Below the pieces are notes generated by a model. It saw only the letters and a program-made list of their open reading frames with translations, had not been told where the DNA came from and did not search any database. The position numbers and the translations under genes were made by a program. From Butyriboletus loyo (taxonomy: Eukaryota > Basidiomycota > Agaricomycetes > Boletales > Boletaceae): a stretch of DNA of 64,000 nucleotides. Numbering within the stretch: the stretch's first letter is position 1; every line of letters starts with the position of its first letter. The stretch covers positions 1 to 64,000 of the forward strand of contig JBBPSI010000142.1 in NCBI GenBank assembly GCA_038093515.1, in the 5' to 3' direction. Below are positions 61,804 to 64,000 of the stretch, one piece after another.

Positions 61804-63216
61804 TGTGAACGCAGGATCGGTTGATCGCTCGAAAGGGAGAGGTATAAAAGGGGAAAAATGCTTACGTAATACACTTGAGGTTCTGAGTCTCTGATCATGT
61901 GGGGACATATATTCTCTGGGAGAGACAGGACACGTCTGGTGAGCGAGGCGAGCAGTACACTAGCAACGAACGGCCGCCCCATCTCCCGCCCTCACAGGCC
62001 GCTCGCAATCTATTACGGACCGCTCACACACGCTCGGCCGAGCTTCCGATCAGCGTAGCCACAGGTCACAAACAAGTCACGCATGCTTGGTTGGATTAAC
62101 CCCTGGCTCTTTCTCTTGCATCCACATCCATGCTCGCCTGGTGTCGTAGCCCAATAGTCCACATCTCTGCAAGGCTGTTGACCGTTGGTACTACGATGTT
62201 CGGCAGGCCTGATGCGATTCGTCGACCAAGCGCTAGTGGTTGAACACTGGGAGTTTCAGAATCTGCGCGTCCTTCGCTGCTACGATAGCAATCACGCACG
62301 TCTTTTGCATATTGACATTCTCTCTGTTGAACTGCTTGGTATCGTTTTGTGAATTCGGTGTTTGTTAGCAAGTGGGTTTTTCACCTTCACAAGCTCAGAG
62401 CTCATTGTATGCGCTAATTCTGTTTTCAATCTAGCTAGGTTCGTCGCTTGTGAACAATATCTTACCACACCTGTAGTGTTTCGTACCAACAGGGTTGGCA
62501 GTCGCTTGTGCCCTAGATTTGTGTAGATCCGGAGTTACATCTTATGACCCTCCAGTATTCCGGGACACTGGGGTGATCACATCTAGATTTTACCTTCGGT
62601 TCCATGACAAACCCCTGCGAGTGACCTCGTCTTTCTGGCCCTGTAGACATCCTGTCCCGTCGATTGTCTCGTAGGTGTCTGAGCTATCCCAGCTGCACCT
62701 CGGTACTTGGTCTTGCACCCAGCCGGGCGCCCCACGCATGGTGGGAAGGATGGATTCGCAGTCACTGGGACATCTAGGCGTTTGATCATCTTGATGCTTT
62801 ATGCCGCCCTCACGACGTCCTCATATATCTGAGTGACAAATCATGCGCCGGCTTCCGATGCGCTGTTACTATGTTGATTGATGGTATGTGTTTGGTCTTG
62901 GGCCCATCTGGGCGAGGCCGGGACCAGTTTCTCTCATGAAAATGCTGTCATGATATATCCCTCAAACCCGAGGACGACGTTGGTGTGCAGGTTGGGTCTG
63001 GCGCAAGCGTGCCAGATCAACGCTTGCATACCTGACTTACCCGCGACCCAATTGCCTCGCGTCCAAGGTGTTGATACCTCAAAAGCGCCCCAGGTATGAG
63101 TGCCGGGATATCCAGGCGAAACCCATCGTTGGTTTCTGAAACACGTCAACCAATGTAAGCACAATTCTTTGAACTGCCCCTCTTACTGCCCTTACTTATA
63201 CACATGCTTCCAACAG
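61804..63216. other. Intergenic, no recognisable gene
   Basis: Upstream region of the carrier gene, then degraded-looking sequence. Minus frame 62371-62096 (91 codons) and plus frame 62878-63099 have no family resemblance. Confidence 0.35.
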
Positions 63217-64000
63217 GGTAACGTCGCCAACTGGATTACCAGTTTCGCCAAATCTGCGTTCCTACTGCTGCAAGATGGATGTTTGGAAGGACAGCTCTAT
63301 AACGCGTATACCATGGAGCGTATGCGGACAGACCATGTGCAGCGGTGCCGAGCGACCCCAACGGCTCCTCATACCGCATGGGCGACATCATGTTCTACTG
63401 CCCCAGTAAGGTCGTCGACACCAACCAACCCTTCACTGTCGTAACTAGTTCTTGAAAACCTCCACGGGCACGCTCACTGAGACTCGTCGGCTCTGCGTCC
63501 AAAGTGGTGTCATCATCCCCAATTCGTGCACAACTTGATCACTGGCATCTACTCCACCGCCTAAAGACCATCTCCAACAACTTGAAGTCGTTCGACGCCA
63601 TGGCGGGCTGTTCGCGACATGGTCGTGCTCGTGATGAGGGTATGGGACGATCATGTGAGACAGATGTTGTGGTTGAACTTGGGTTATCTAGCGACGACTA
63701 ACACGAGTATGGAAAGAGGGATGCGTCCCACGTAATCGTCACAGGCAGAGTCGCAGCGTTTTCAAACATTCGGTTTGGACCTATCGGGTCGACGTATATA
63801 GGTGCGGGCGGTTGAAGCACCGTCGCTAGTGCTACCACTTCCACGAGTGCTGCGGGTGCGACGCAGCCACACTATGGGTGATGGTGAGCCAATTTCTTGG
63901 GTCGTCTGATGATGGTGGTGTTCACGATCGAATTAGTGGAGGTCTGGGATGGGGTGGCTCGAACGTATTCGAATCAGTACTGCCTAGTTTCTGCACCAGC
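63217..64000 (+). pseudogene. GH7 cellobiohydrolase with CBM1, broken and partial
   Basis: Fragments of a glycoside hydrolase family 7 enzyme (crystalline cellulose breakdown) in the right order but in changing frames. After an acceptor at 63216: GNVANW; then, one base shifted, YCCKMDVW where active enzymes have CC-x-EMD-x-WE, so the catalytic Glu positions read Lys (CCKMDVWK). Further on: GSSYRMGDIMFYCPSKVVDT, NQPFTVVT followed by a stop; TGTLTETRRLCVQ, GVIIPNS; DDHVRQMLWL; FSNIRFGPIGSTY near 63760; a Ser/Thr-rich linker; and a carbohydrate-binding tail (GGLGWGGSNVF, near 63930) to the window edge. The N-terminal third was not found. Several frameshifts, stops and the lost catalytic residues make it non-functional. 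Confidence 0.85.

Overview
This window looks like nuclear DNA of a filamentous basidiomycete, probably an Agaricomycete. The evidence is very intron-dense genes (introns mostly 50-70 bases, GT..AG, often with CTAAC-like branch points), the gene families present (WD40-TPR-HET proteins, NRPS-like adenylate-forming reductases, an EBP-type sterol isomerase, a dicarboxylate carrier) and a Boletales-like version of the TPR-HET protein. The order is inference; nothing here fixes a species. No rRNA, tRNA or CRISPR array was recognised.

Layout. 1-919: gag of an LTR retrotransposon (minus), running off the left edge. 1.5-5.8 kb and 9.0-13.2 kb: two tandem copies of a nine-exon WD40-coiled-coil-TPR-HET gene, each with one frameshift at a different place, separated by a WD40 relic and a 51-base palindrome. 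13.4-19.4 kb: broken and intact copies of an EBP sterol-isomerase-like gene, a small unknown gene, a foldback repeat, and an inverted HET relic split by a hAT element. 20.3-22.7 kb: a kelch protein and a disordered basic protein, divergent. 23.1-33.1 kb: an MFS transporter family (one relic, two long copies) and a 672-base inverted-repeat element.

35.6-58.0 kb is the most interesting part: a short-chain dehydrogenase (SDR) and three adenylate-forming reductases (AFR1, AFR2 plus, AFR3 minus; adenylation-carrier-thioester reductase), a third MFS transporter, an antisense SDR relic and transposon debris (copia RNase H, hAT). AFR1 and AFR2 are almost identical and exactly the same length across exons and introns, yet their flanks are unrelated; AFR2 instead shares both flanks with AFR3. 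This fits gene conversion of the transcribed unit. Together the AFRs, SDR and transporters look like an expanding metabolite locus that would activate an acid, reduce it to an aldehyde or alcohol, modify it and export it. The product cannot be read from the sequence.

59.5-61.8 kb: an intact mitochondrial dicarboxylate carrier with an 11-base exon and a 992-base intron. 63.2-64.0 kb: a broken GH7 cellobiohydrolase with a cellulose-binding tail, running off the right edge.

Exon borders were set by hand from splice signals, reading-phase agreement, and comparison between the paralogues in the window.
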